64,000 nt of DNA from Apilactobacillus micheneri (GTDB lineage Bacteria > Bacillota > Bacilli > Lactobacillales > Lactobacillaceae), in NCBI RefSeq assembly GCF_002993975.1, contig NZ_POSO01000001.1, positions 212,610 through 276,609 of the forward strand, written 5' to 3'. Numbering within the stretch: position 1 is the stretch's first letter; every line of letters starts with the position of its first letter. The notes under the pieces are model-generated. The model was not told where the DNA came from. It was given only the letters and a program-made list of their open reading frames with translations, and searched no databases. This document shows, piece after piece, positions 1-8,555 of this stretch. Both the position numbers and the translations under genes were made by a program.

Positions 1-545
1 TCACCAATTGATCCATCCATTTTGGCACCACCAACATTAAAGTAACGCAATGCAGTAAATTTAATATCATGAGCAATATCAGCCCAATGCATCATCTTTT
101 CCATCATTAACTTACTTTCACCATAAGGATTAGTAGGTTCCTTAGCATCGGTTTCTTTGATTGGAATTTGTTTAGGTTCTCCATAAACTGCTGCTGTTGA
201 TGAAAAGACAATATTTTTAACGTTATGTTGGTTCATAACTTCAAGTAAATTAATCATGCCATAAACATTATTATCAAAATATTTCATTGGTTTTTCCATT
301 GATTCTGGAACAATGGAATTAGCAGCAAAATGAATTACTCCATCAATGGATTCTTTTTCAAAAACCTCATTTAAAAATTCTTTATCGCGAATATCACCAT
401 TATAAAAGTGGGCTTTTTTATTAATACTTGATCTGTGTCCAGTTGCTAAATTATCAACAACCACCACATCGAAATTATTTTCAATTAATCTATCAACTGT
501 ATGAGAGCCAATATATCCAGCTCCGCCTGGTACTAAAATTGCCAT
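1..545 (-). CDS. galE: UDP-glucose 4-epimerase, 5' part (cut by window edge)
   Basis: This is the N-terminal 181 residues of a UDP-glucose 4-epimerase, which interconverts UDP-glucose and UDP-galactose in the Leloir pathway and supplies UDP-galactose for wall polymers. The start [15 protein letters not shown] carries the GxxGxxG NAD-binding loop of extended short-chain dehydrogenases. The catalytic pair is visible as Y141-G-E-S-K145. The ATG follows AGGAG (rc of 'ctcct' just upstream), and a TATAAT box lies at 584-589 on the minus strand. The C-terminal substrate domain lies outside the window, so completeness cannot be judged. Other sugar-nucleotide epimerases are possible but fit less well. 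Confidence 0.93.
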   Translation of the reverse strand, partial: MAILVPGGAGYIGSHTVDRLIENNFDVVVVDNLATGHRSSINKKAHFYNGDIRDKEFLNEVFEKESIDGVIHFAANSIVPESMEKPMKYFDNNVYGMINLLEVMNQHNVKNIVFSSTAAVYGEPKQIPIKETDAKEPTNPYGESKLMMEKMMHWADIAHDIKFTALRYFNVGGAKMDGSIG

Positions 546-611
546 TTTATATCTCCTAATAAATAAGTTTAAATTCTAATATCATTATATCTCAGAAACT
601 TAAAACAAAAT

Positions 612-641
612 AAAAAACTCCTAAATTAATAGGAGTTTTTT
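612..641 (-). terminator. Rho-independent terminator of the fab operon
   Basis: ACTCCTA (617-623) pairs with TAGGAGT (630-636), extended by A/T pairs on both sides, giving a stem with a U-run on the minus strand. It sits directly after the fabF stop and before the galE promoter, so it separates the two units. Confidence 0.85.
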
Positions 642-654
642 ATTTTAATTAGTT

Positions 655-1893
655 TTAGTCATCTTCATATTTCTTAAATGCAAGCACTGCATTATGACCA
701 CCAAAGCCAAATGAATTACTAATTTCGTAATTAACTGGAGCTTTCTTGTTGTCTTCATTTACTAAGTCAACTTCAACTTCAGGATCTTTATTCTTTAGAC
801 CAACATTAACTGGCATTTGTTGACGTTGTAATGCACCAACCATAATAACAGCTTCAAGTGAACCAGCAGCACCTAGGGCATGACCAGTCATTCCCTTAGT
901 ACTACTTACCTTGATGTGATCGTTATCAGAGAATACAGATGAAATAGCTTTAGATTCAGCAGAATCATTAGCATGAGTACTTGTACCGTGAGCATTTACG
1001 TAATCAACGTCTTTAGTTGAAATACCAGCATCTTCAAGTGCTAATTTCATTGCATCCATAGCACCTGAACCATCAGGTCTAGGGGCAGTTAAATGATAAG
1101 CATCACTATTAGTACCATAACCAACAATTTCACCTAAGATGTTAGCACCACGAGCTTTAGCATGTTCTAAATCTTCTAATACTAAAGTACCAGCACCTTC
1201 ACCCATAACGAAACCATTTCTATCTTTATCAAATGGCATTGAACCATCTTCTACATTTTCAGCAGTAGATAATGCAGATAATGCAGCGAAACCTGAAATA
1301 CCAAGTTCGTTAACTGATGCTTCAGAACCACCAGTAATCATCATCTTAGCCTTACCATATTGGATACGTTCAAATGCATCACCGATAGCATTAGTACCAG
1401 AAGCACAAGCAGTAACAATAGCTTGACTAGTGTTTCTAGCATCTAAATTAATAGAAATGTTACCAGCAGCCATATTAATGATTGAATTAGGAACGAAGAA
1501 TGGTGACACACGACCTGGTCCCTTTTTACTCATCTTAATGGCTTGTTGTTGAATAGTGGTTAAACCACCAATTCCTGAACCATAGATAACACCTAGTTCT
1601 TTAGGATCATATTCACCCTTTTTCAAACCAGCTTGTTCCATGGCTTCCATTGCTGAATATACAGCGTAGCGTGAAAAGTCATCCATACGTTTGGAAACTT
1701 TTTTGTCTAAACGTTGCAATGGATCAAAATCTTTAACTTCAGCAGCTAAAGTTACACCAGTGTTGGATGAATCAAAATGAGTGATTGGTGCAATTCCAGT
1801 TTTGGATGCAAAAACGCTGTCTAAGAAACTTTTTGCATCATTACCCATTGGACTTACAGCACCAATACCAGTAATAACTACACGATGTTGCAT
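655..1893 (-). CDS. fabF: Beta-ketoacyl-ACP synthase II
   Basis: FabF condenses malonyl-ACP with a growing acyl-ACP in type II fatty acid elongation (cytoplasm). The 412 residues match the family's usual length, and the full thiolase-fold triad is visible: C163 in TACASGTNA, H302 in NAHGTSTHAND and H338 in KGMTGHALGAAG. The ATG follows GGAGGG. It is the last gene of the lipid operon, 12 bases after fabZ and ahead of a strong terminator. In many lactobacilli fabF lies between fabG and accB; here it has moved with fabZ to the 3' end. Confidence 0.96.
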   Translation of the reverse strand: MQHRVVITGIGAVSPMGNDAKSFLDSVFASKTGIAPITHFDSSNTGVTLAAEVKDFDPLQRLDKKVSKRMDDFSRYAVYSAMEAMEQAGLKKGEYDPKELGVIYGSGIGGLTTIQQQAIKMSKKGPGRVSPFFVPNSIINMAAGNISINLDARNTSQAIVTACASGTNAIGDAFERIQYGKAKMMITGGSEASVNELGISGFAALSALSTAENVEDGSMPFDKDRNGFVMGEGAGTLVLEDLEHAKARGANILGEIVGYGTNSDAYHLTAPRPDGSGAMDAMKLALEDAGISTKDVDYVNAHGTSTHANDSAESKAISSVFSDNDHIKVSSTKGMTGHALGAAGSLEAVIMVGALQRQQMPVNVGLKNKDPEVEVDLVNEDNKKAPVNYEISNSFGFGGHNAVLAFKKYEDD

Positions 1894-1905
1894 AAGAATT
1901 CCCTC

Positions 1906-2349
1906 CTATTTACGCTTTTCATTTGGAACGATGAAAGTTAATTCTGCTTGGCAAGCCTTTTTGTCGCCAACATATGCAGTACAGTCAACCATTCCCATAT
2001 TGCTCTTTTGTTTACCCATAGTAACTTCAAAGCGAATAACGTCACCGGGACGAACAATTTTTCTAAATTTAGCTTTCTTAATTTCACCTAAGTAAGCAGT
2101 TTTGTCTTTGTATTTTTCACTCTTTAGAATCAAAATTGATGCAACTTGTGCCATTGATTCAATAATTAAAACACCAGGCATAACTGGGTTACCAGGAAAA
2201 TGACCTTGGAAATAATTTTCATTAATTGTTACGTTTTTAGTAGCAACAATTTTTTCACCAGGAACTAATTCATCAACTTTATCAATGTATAAAATTGGAA
2301 ATCTGTTAGGAATTAGATCCATAATTTCAGTTGTATTTAAAACACTCAC
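1906..2349 (-). CDS. fabZ: 3-hydroxyacyl-ACP dehydratase, catalytically intact copy
   Basis: A hot-dog fold dehydratase that removes water from 3-hydroxyacyl-ACP during fatty acid elongation. The active-site region YFQGHFPGNPVMPG followed by IESMAQ supplies the catalytic pair H50 and E64. The 147 residues are normal. The start is GTG, fixed by AAGGAG upstream and by the family N-terminus. This is the only complete FabZ in the window; the second homolog at 6901-7317 lacks the histidine. Whether this copy also isomerises to cis-3 products (the FabN/FabA role, which would feed unsaturated fatty acids) cannot be read from sequence. Confidence 0.93.
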   Translation of the reverse strand: MSVLNTTEIMDLIPNRFPILYIDKVDELVPGEKIVATKNVTINENYFQGHFPGNPVMPGVLIIESMAQVASILILKSEKYKDKTAYLGEIKKAKFRKIVRPGDVIRFEVTMGKQKSNMGMVDCTAYVGDKKACQAELTFIVPNEKRK

Positions 2350-2546
2350 AATAAGTTCTCCTTAATAATTATTTTATATCTTGCAAAATAATTAACTTGA
2401 TTTCTAAAATTTAATAACAATAACTAGTTTAACAATGAATAAACATTTTTAAAAGAATGATAAAACGTTTTATTTAACAATGCCCAATAATATAATTAAA
2501 AAATAATAGCACTTGTGTGACAAAGTTAAGCAACTATATCAAATTT
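2350..2546 (-). promoter_or_regulatory. Gap before fabZ with cre-like palindrome and possible internal promoter
   Basis: This 197-base gap breaks an otherwise tight operon. It contains a perfect 14-base palindrome ATAAAACGTTTTAT (2460-2473). Its core AAANCGNTTT resembles a CcpA cre site, but the outer TG/CA bases are missing. On the minus strand TTGTCA followed 17-18 bases later by an AT-rich hexamer could be a promoter for fabZ-fabF. I see no clear terminator after the PPTase gene, so read-through from the fabH promoter is also possible. Confidence 0.4.
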
Positions 2547-3146
2547 TTATTTAAAAGTGGCTAAAGTTCCTAAATAATCTGATCCTAAATCAATATTAGT
2601 TAATTTAAATTGTTGCCCTAATCGATCAGCAGAAGTTTTGAATTCAGTCTCAATATTCACACTTTTAGCTTTACCAGAAAGACCAGTGCCAAGTAATTTT
2701 AGTGTGGCTTCTTTAATTGTCCATAACTTCAAAGTCTCATTACCCTCGTTTTCCTTAGGTAATGAGCTTAAATAATTAAGTTCATTATCAGTAAAAGCAC
2801 GAGTGATCCGGTGATAAGAAAATGGCCGAATCTTTTCTATATCGACACCAATATCTTCATCACTAACAACTAAAATAACCAAATCATAAGAATTAGAAAT
2901 ATTAAAATAGAAATCGTTAGATTTTAAATATGGTTTACCATGTTTACCGTAATTAAAGAAATCTCCATTAATTAATTCTTCAATACTAATATTCATATAA
3001 TCAGCTAAAAGACAATTACCAATAATTGATTGTCTTTTATGATACTTAGTAAAATCTACATCAGCTTTTTTAAAGATATCTTGATAATTAGGATTATCAA
3101 TTGTATCTGTAAATATTTGAATATTATTAGGCAAGTAAATGAACAC
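2547..3146 (-). CDS. Sfp-type 4'-phosphopantetheinyl transferase
   Basis: Transfers 4'-phosphopantetheine from CoA to the conserved serine of acyl carrier protein, making holo-ACP. The diagnostic motifs are GVDIEKIRPF (metal-binding Asp) and WTIKEATLKLLGTGL (WxxKEAxxK). At 199 residues it is a little shorter than typical Sfp. The start is GTG and overlaps the 3' end of fabI by 20 bases, so translation is probably coupled. A PPTase at this place downstream of fabI is also known from other lactobacillal fab clusters. The presumed substrate is the ACP encoded at 9487-9732 in the same operon. Confidence 0.85.
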   Translation of the reverse strand: MFIYLPNNIQIFTDTIDNPNYQDIFKKADVDFTKYHKRQSIIGNCLLADYMNISIEELINGDFFNYGKHGKPYLKSNDFYFNISNSYDLVILVVSDEDIGVDIEKIRPFSYHRITRAFTDNELNYLSSLPKENEGNETLKLWTIKEATLKLLGTGLSGKAKSVNIETEFKTSADRLGQQFKLTNIDLGSDYLGTLATFK

Positions 3147-3888
3147 CCTTATCAGCGTAAATCAAGTCACCAGTAACACCTGTTGATAAATCACTCATTA
3201 AGAATGTAGCAACGTTACCAACTTGTACGGTGTTAACTGATTCGCCATCAACAGTTCTAGCTTCTGATTCTCTTAATAAATCACCGTGATTCTTAATACC
3301 AGTAACAGCAAGGGTCTTAAGAGCACCAGCTGAAATAGCATTTACACGAATCTTCTTTGGTCCTAAATCAGTAGCAATGTATCTAACGTTTGCTTCTAAT
3401 GCTGCTTTAGCAACTCCCATCATGTTGTATGAAGGAATAGCACGAGTTGAGCCCATGTAAGTTAGAGTAGCAATACTACCAGATGGGTTCATAATTCTGC
3501 TTGCATAACGTGATACTGAAATAAATGAGTATGCACTAACATCTTGTGCTAAATTGTAACCATCTTTTTCAACATCAATTACGCCACCTTCAAGAGTTTT
3601 CTTGTCAGCATATGCAATTGCATGAATTACACCATCAATATTGCCAAATTTTTCATGAATTTCATCAAAAGTTTTTTCAACATTTTCATCTTCTGAAACA
3701 TCACATTGAATCATTGTAGTGCCTTCAGGAACAATTTTATCTAATTGACGCTTTAGACGATCATTTTGATAAGTCAAAATAACTTCAGCACCATTATCCA
3801 TCAATGATTGGGCACAACCCCAAGCAATACTACGCTTGTTAGCAACACCCATAATAACAATTTTCTTTCCATCTAATAAGTTTGACAT
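3127..3888 (-). CDS. fabI: Enoyl-ACP reductase (NADH)
   Basis: Catalyses the last reduction of the elongation cycle. The N-terminus MSNLLDGKKIVIMGVANKRS has the FabI-type GVANxRSIAWG nucleotide site, and the Y-x6-K pattern is present in SYNMMGVAK. The 253 residues are standard. Position between accA and the PPTase is the usual one. It is the FabI class (triclosan target) rather than the flavoprotein FabK used by some streptococci and enterococci. The ATG follows AGGAGGA with good spacing. Confidence 0.95.
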   Translation of the reverse strand: MSNLLDGKKIVIMGVANKRSIAWGCAQSLMDNGAEVILTYQNDRLKRQLDKIVPEGTTMIQCDVSEDENVEKTFDEIHEKFGNIDGVIHAIAYADKKTLEGGVIDVEKDGYNLAQDVSAYSFISVSRYASRIMNPSGSIATLTYMGSTRAIPSYNMMGVAKAALEANVRYIATDLGPKKIRVNAISAGALKTLAVTGIKNHGDLLRESEARTVDGESVNTVQVGNVATFLMSDLSTGVTGDLIYADKGVHLLA

Positions 3889-3933
3889 TAGATTTGTCCT
3901 CCTAAATATTCAAATCAATTTTTAAAAATTACA

Positions 3934-4701
3934 TTAGTTGAATTTACGGTAACGTGCATGACGTTTTTCCAACAATTCTTCTTTAGGTAATTTCTTAAGT
4001 TCATTTATTTTATCAATTAATGCATTCTTAAAGTTTTGCATTGATTCACTATCTTTTACTTCAGGGACAATTTTATCAATAATTTCATTTGATAATAAAT
4101 CCTTTGGAGTTAATTGCATTTGTTCAGCAGCATCGGCTGCTTTACTAGAATCTTTCCATAAAATGGTAGCATAACCTTCTGGTGAAAGGATTGAATAAAC
4201 ACTGTTTTCAAATGCCCAAACAGTATCTCCAACAGCTAATGCTAAAGCACCACCACTGCCACCTTCACCAACGATTACACTAATATAAGGAACTGAAAGT
4301 TTTAGGCCTTGGATAATTGATTGAGCAATCATATATCCTTGACCCTTATATTCAGCATCTACCCCTGGGTAAGCACCCGGAGTATTAATTAAATTAATGA
4401 TTGGGCGATTAAATTTTTCAGCCTGCTTCATTAAACGTAAAGCTTTACGATATCCATCAGGTTCAGCTGATCCAAAATGTCTTTCAATATTTTCATCAGT
4501 ATCGTTACCTTTTTGAATACTAGTAATTGTGACTGGTTGACCACCCATAGTTCCAATCCCAGCATAAACTGCGGGATCATCACCATAAGCACGATCACCA
4601 TGTAGTTCAATAAAATCTTCAGTAATCCCAGCAACCAAGTTTTGGATACTAATTTTATCAGCACTTCTAGCTGCAAGAACACGATCATATGCTTTTGTCA
4701 T
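3934..4701 (-). CDS. accA: Acetyl-CoA carboxylase carboxyltransferase, alpha subunit
   Basis: With AccD it transfers the carboxyl group from biotin-BCCP to acetyl-CoA to form malonyl-CoA, the first committed step of fatty acid synthesis. The crotonase-fold core is visible in the GGSGGALALAVGD and FENSVYSILSPEGYATILWKD segments. At 255 residues it lacks the long N-terminal extension of the E. coli protein, as is usual in lactobacilli. The ATG follows AAGGAGG and lies 10 bases after accD. Confidence 0.95.
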   Translation of the reverse strand: MTKAYDRVLAARSADKISIQNLVAGITEDFIELHGDRAYGDDPAVYAGIGTMGGQPVTITSIQKGNDTDENIERHFGSAEPDGYRKALRLMKQAEKFNRPIINLINTPGAYPGVDAEYKGQGYMIAQSIIQGLKLSVPYISVIVGEGGSGGALALAVGDTVWAFENSVYSILSPEGYATILWKDSSKAADAAEQMQLTPKDLLSNEIIDKIVPEVKDSESMQNFKNALIDKINELKKLPKEELLEKRHARYRKFN

Positions 4702-4711
4702 AATATCCTCC

Positions 4712-5518
4712 TTAATTCCAGGCCAATAATTTGGCTAATACTGATTTCATATTAGAACGTTTTACAATCGCATCTAAGAAACCATTATTTAATAAAGTTT
4801 CCGCTCTTTGGAAATCTTTTGGTGGACGTTGTTGAATAGTTTTTTCAATTACACGACGGCCAGCAAAACCAATTAATGTATGAGGTTCTGAAAGGTTAAT
4901 GTCACCTTCCATTGCATAACTAGCAGTTACTCCACCAGTTGTAGGATCGGTTAACACTGATATGTATAACAATCCTTTTGCTGAGTGGTCAGAAACTGCT
5001 TGAGATACTTTAGCCATTTGCATTAGTGAATGAATACCTTCTTGCATTCTAGCTCCACCAGAACAAGAAAATACTACTACTGGTAAACCTTTTTTAGTAC
5101 ATTCTTCAAATAAACGTGCTAATTTTTCACCAGTTGCAGTTCCTAAACTCCCCATGATGAAACGCCAGTCCATCACACCTAATCCAAATTCTTGATTACC
5201 AATTTTAGCAATTCCAGTTTGAACACTTTCATTTAAATCAGTAATTTTTTTGGATTTTTCTAGTTTTCCAGCGTATTTTTCATCACTTAAAAATCTCTTA
5301 GGTGCCACAACGTCTTCATTAATTGGAGTAAATTCATCACAAGTTAACTTAATACGTTCATCTGCACCAAGTCTAAAACCAAATCCACAGTTAGGACATA
5401 CTTTATAAGTACCTAATTTTTTATTATAAAAATTGTCCTTACATATCGGACATTTTACAAATAAATTGTCTGGAATTTGATCCATTAATTCTTGTAAATC
5501 TTCTTTATTTTTTGACAT
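4712..5518 (-). CDS. accD: Acetyl-CoA carboxylase carboxyltransferase, beta subunit
   Basis: Partner of AccA in the carboxyltransferase. An N-terminal zinc ribbon is seen as CPICKDNFYN and CPNCGFGFRL (CxxC...CxxC), followed by the crotonase-fold domain with SCSGGARMQEG and DPTTGGVTASYA. The 268 residues are normal. The start overlaps the 3' end of accC by 14 bases, so the two are probably translationally coupled. Confidence 0.95.
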   Translation of the reverse strand: MSKNKEDLQELMDQIPDNLFVKCPICKDNFYNKKLGTYKVCPNCGFGFRLGADERIKLTCDEFTPINEDVVAPKRFLSDEKYAGKLEKSKKITDLNESVQTGIAKIGNQEFGLGVMDWRFIMGSLGTATGEKLARLFEECTKKGLPVVVFSCSGGARMQEGIHSLMQMAKVSQAVSDHSAKGLLYISVLTDPTTGGVTASYAMEGDINLSEPHTLIGFAGRRVIEKTIQQRPPKDFQRAETLLNNGFLDAIVKRSNMKSVLAKLLAWN

Positions 5519-6878
5519 TTTTTAACCACTCTTTCAAGAATGATTTTTCAATGTACAAATTATTAAAATCTGAGTCATTGAAATGCTTATCTAGTAATAA
5601 ATCATTTAAGAATTGACGGTTTGTACTTACACCATCAATTGAAAATTCATTAATTACTCGTCTCATTTTTACAACTGCTTCTTCTTTATTAGGCATATGT
5701 ACAATGATTTTGGCAATCATTGAATCATAGAAAGGCGAAATAGTATCTCCAGATTCAACTCCTGAATCAATACGAACACCCTTAGTCCCAAATGGAAAAT
5801 TAACTCGTTTTAATTTACCTGGTGATGGCATAAAACCATTTTCAGGCTTTTCGGCATTAATTCGACACTCAATTGCATAACTATCAACATTAATATCTTT
5901 TTGAGTAAATGGTAATTTTTCACCTGCTGCAACTAAAATTTGATCCTTAATTAATTGCACACCGGAAACTTCTTCTGTAACAGTATGTTCAACTTGTAAA
6001 CGAGTATTCATTTCCATGAAATAAAACTTGTTTGTTTTTTCATCAAGTAAAAACTCAAAAGTTCCAGTATTTTCGTAACCAATTTCTTTAGTAGCTTTAG
6101 CAACTAAACTACCTAAATAATCACGTTGATCTTGAGAAACTTCCATACATGGGGTTTCTTCAATTATTTTTTGATGTTCTCTTTGTAAAGAACAATCACG
6201 TTCAGGGAAATAAACAACATTGCCAAATTGATCAGCAATTACTTGCATTTCAATATGTTTAGCATTGCTTAAATCTTTTTCCATATATAATGAATCATCA
6301 TTATAAGAAATTTTTGCTTCACGTTTAGTGGTAGTGAAAATTTCTTTTAATTGTTCTGGGTCATCACATTCGCGAATTCCCTTTCCACCACCACCAGCAG
6401 CTGCTTTTAGCATTACTGGGTATCCAATTTCATCTGCTAATTTTAGGGCTTCATCAAGCGTATCAATTGACCCATCACTACCAGGAATAGTAGGCACTCC
6501 ACTATTCTTCATTGCATCCTTTGCATGTGCTTTGTTTCCCATTAAATCAATGACCTTTGAACTAGGTCCAATAAATTTAATCGAACATTTTTCACACAAT
6601 TCAGCAAATTCAGCATTTTCAGATAAAAATCCATATCCAGGATGAATAGCATCACTCTTAGTTAAAATTGCAGCATCAATGATTGCAGGCATACTTAAAT
6701 ATGATTCATTAGGTTGTGGTCCGCCAATACATATAGCTTCATCAGCTAACTTAACAAACATGCTATCTTTATCAGCAGTTGAATAAACAGCAACAGCTTT
6801 AATATTCATTTCATGAAGTGATCTTATAATTTGCACCGCGATTTCACCACGGTTGGCAATTAAAACTTTTTTAAACAT
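5505..6878 (-). CDS. accC: Biotin carboxylase subunit of acetyl-CoA carboxylase
   Basis: ATP-dependent carboxylation of the biotin on BCCP. The protein opens MFKKVLIANRGEIAVQ and contains the ATP-grasp glycine loop KAAAGGGGKGIR and the catalytic EMNTRLQVEHTVTE region. With the chosen start it is 457 residues, close to the family norm. An in-frame ATG three codons upstream sits directly against AAAGG and leaves no spacer, so the second ATG is preferred. Gene order accB-fabZ2-accC-accD-accA is the standard lactobacillal one. Confidence 0.95.
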   Translation of the reverse strand: MFKKVLIANRGEIAVQIIRSLHEMNIKAVAVYSTADKDSMFVKLADEAICIGGPQPNESYLSMPAIIDAAILTKSDAIHPGYGFLSENAEFAELCEKCSIKFIGPSSKVIDLMGNKAHAKDAMKNSGVPTIPGSDGSIDTLDEALKLADEIGYPVMLKAAAGGGGKGIRECDDPEQLKEIFTTTKREAKISYNDDSLYMEKDLSNAKHIEMQVIADQFGNVVYFPERDCSLQREHQKIIEETPCMEVSQDQRDYLGSLVAKATKEIGYENTGTFEFLLDEKTNKFYFMEMNTRLQVEHTVTEEVSGVQLIKDQILVAAGEKLPFTQKDINVDSYAIECRINAEKPENGFMPSPGKLKRVNFPFGTKGVRIDSGVESGDTISPFYDSMIAKIIVHMPNKEEAVVKMRRVINEFSIDGVSTNRQFLNDLLLDKHFNDSDFNNLYIEKSFLKEWLKNVKK

Positions 6879-6900
6879 TTTAGTCATCCTTTATGAAATT

Positions 6901-7317
6901 CTATTCCATTGCAAAAATTAAAGTACCTTCACAAATAACTTCGCCATCTCTAACAATAGTTCCATGGCCTTCACCAATATTACGTTTTAATTTAGTCATT
7001 TCAACGTTTAGTTCTAATTGGTCACCAGGACGAAAACTATCTTTGTAAGATGCTTCTTTAATTCCACCAAAGAAAACATTTTTGCCCTTATATTCAGGCA
7101 TTGATAACAATGCACAAACACCTGTTTGAGCAAGCATTTCCATAGCAATGGGTCTAGGCATCCCTAGACTATTGGATGGTTGATTTTGAAAGAACCATTC
7201 ATTAACGTTTAATAATTTTAGTGCTTTCGCACTTTCACCTGGTTTTACATCGATAATTTTATCAATCATTTGAAAAGGAAAACGTTGAGGAATGAAATCA
7301 TGCACATTATATTCCAA
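6901..7317 (-). CDS. FabZ-like hot-dog protein lacking the catalytic histidine
   Basis: A FabZ-family protein of 138 residues by fold and position between accB and accC. Ungapped alignment with the other copy (1906-2349) puts Q46 where FabZ has its catalytic histidine: FFQNQPSNSLGMPRP replaces YFQGHFPGNPVMPG. The glutamate is kept as E60 in MEMLAQ. The following HxPxxP loop is also gone, while the rest of the fold reads as intact and the gene is open. Ordinary dehydratase activity is therefore doubtful; a binding, structural or altered catalytic role is possible. The start is TTG behind GGAGG, which lies in the last codons of accB. Confidence 0.8.
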   Translation of the reverse strand: MEYNVHDFIPQRFPFQMIDKIIDVKPGESAKALKLLNVNEWFFQNQPSNSLGMPRPIAMEMLAQTGVCALLSMPEYKGKNVFFGGIKEASYKDSFRPGDQLELNVEMTKLKRNIGEGHGTIVRDGEVICEGTLIFAME

Positions 7318-7319
7318 GA

Positions 7320-7766
7320 TTAATCCTCCTCAACTTCAAAAATTGGTTGATCATATTCAACCATATCTCCGTCATTAGCTACTTGTTTAGTAATAGTTCC
7401 AGAAATAGGACTCTTAACTTCATTAATAACTTTCATTGCTTCAATCACACAAACAGTTTCGCCCTTTTTAACATGATCACCAACATTTTTATATACTGGT
7501 TTTTCAGGACTTGGTGCAAAATAAACAATTCCTACTAATGGTGCTTTAATTTTAGCAGCACTACTTTGAGCAGCTTGGTTTGATGAAGCATTTTCATTCT
7601 TAGTTGAGGCAGCATTAGATGATGCAGCTGGAGCAACATTTTGTACTGGAGCATGTTCTAATTTGCTGAAGTAAATATCAGTACCGTCATCACCAGTAAC
7701 TTTAAATTCTTTCATACTGGACTTATCAAACTTGTCCATTAAATTTTCAATATCTTTTTCGTCCAT
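7320..7766 (-). CDS. accB: Biotin carboxyl carrier protein of acetyl-CoA carboxylase
   Basis: Carries the covalently bound biotin between AccC and AccD/AccA. The C-terminal biotinyl domain (about residues 75-148) holds the biotinylation motif VIEAMKVINEV with the target lysine, preceded by an Ala/Gln/Asn/Ser-rich mobile linker. The 148 residues are typical. The final codons contain the ribosome binding site for the following FabZ-like gene, two bases downstream. Confidence 0.95.
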   Translation of the reverse strand: MDEKDIENLMDKFDKSSMKEFKVTGDDGTDIYFSKLEHAPVQNVAPAASSNAASTKNENASSNQAAQSSAAKIKAPLVGIVYFAPSPEKPVYKNVGDHVKKGETVCVIEAMKVINEVKSPISGTITKQVANDGDMVEYDQPIFEVEED

Positions 7767-7812
7767 CGTTAAATTTCTCCTGTTAATTAAGAATATTCTT
7801 ACTGAAATCGAA

Positions 7813-8553
7813 CTACATTGTTAATCCACCATCAACAGTAATTACTTGACCATTCATGTATTCATTGTCAATTAGGAATTCAACAACTTGAGCAACTTCG
7901 TCAGGATTACCAAAACGTCTTGCTGGAATTTGTTCTTCCCAAGCTTTAATATTCTTTTCGCTTAATTTATCGGTCATAGCTGTCTTAATCATACCTGGAG
8001 CAACTGCATTACAACGAATTCCACGAAGTGATCCTTCCTGTGCAGTAGTCTTAGTTAATCCAACAAGCCCAGCTTTAGTTGATGAATAATTAGCTTGACC
8101 TAAATTACCATGAAGGCCTGCAATACTAGACATATTAATAATGCTACCCTTACGAGCTCTTTGCATTTTCTTCATTGCAAATTTAGTCATGTTGAAAGCC
8201 CCAAATAAATTAGTATTTAAAACTTGTTTAAATGAGTCAGCTTTCATTCTAGTTAATAGTGTATCTTGAGTAATTCCGGCATTATTAACTAGAACGTCAA
8301 TTTTGCCATATTCATCAATAATACTATCAATCATAGCTTTAGCATCTTCTTCAGATGCAACATCACCAGTTAAAACTTCAATTTCATTATCAAAGTTATC
8401 TTGTAATGCTTTATTTTCATCATCACTTAATTCACGGTGAGAGTTAACAATAACAATATTATTTTTATCTTTGGATAAACGAATAGCATCGGCTAATCCT
8501 AATCCTTTAGTTGCACCAGTGATTAAAATAACTCTTTTTTCAGTTTTTTCCAT
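7813..8553 (-). CDS. fabG: 3-oxoacyl-ACP reductase
   Basis: NADPH-dependent reduction of 3-oxoacyl-ACP. Classical SDR features are present: GATKGLG near the N-terminus, NNAG at about residue 90, and the catalytic Ser-Tyr-Lys set in MSSIAG and YSSTKAG. The 246 residues are standard. It begins two bases after fabD with AGGAG upstream. The operon context makes FabG much more likely than another SDR. Confidence 0.95.
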   Translation of the reverse strand: MEKTEKRVILITGATKGLGLADAIRLSKDKNNIVIVNSHRELSDDENKALQDNFDNEIEVLTGDVASEEDAKAMIDSIIDEYGKIDVLVNNAGITQDTLLTRMKADSFKQVLNTNLFGAFNMTKFAMKKMQRARKGSIINMSSIAGLHGNLGQANYSSTKAGLVGLTKTTAQEGSLRGIRCNAVAPGMIKTAMTDKLSEKNIKAWEEQIPARRFGNPDEVAQVVEFLIDNEYMNGQVITVDGGLTM

Positions 8554-8555
8554 GA

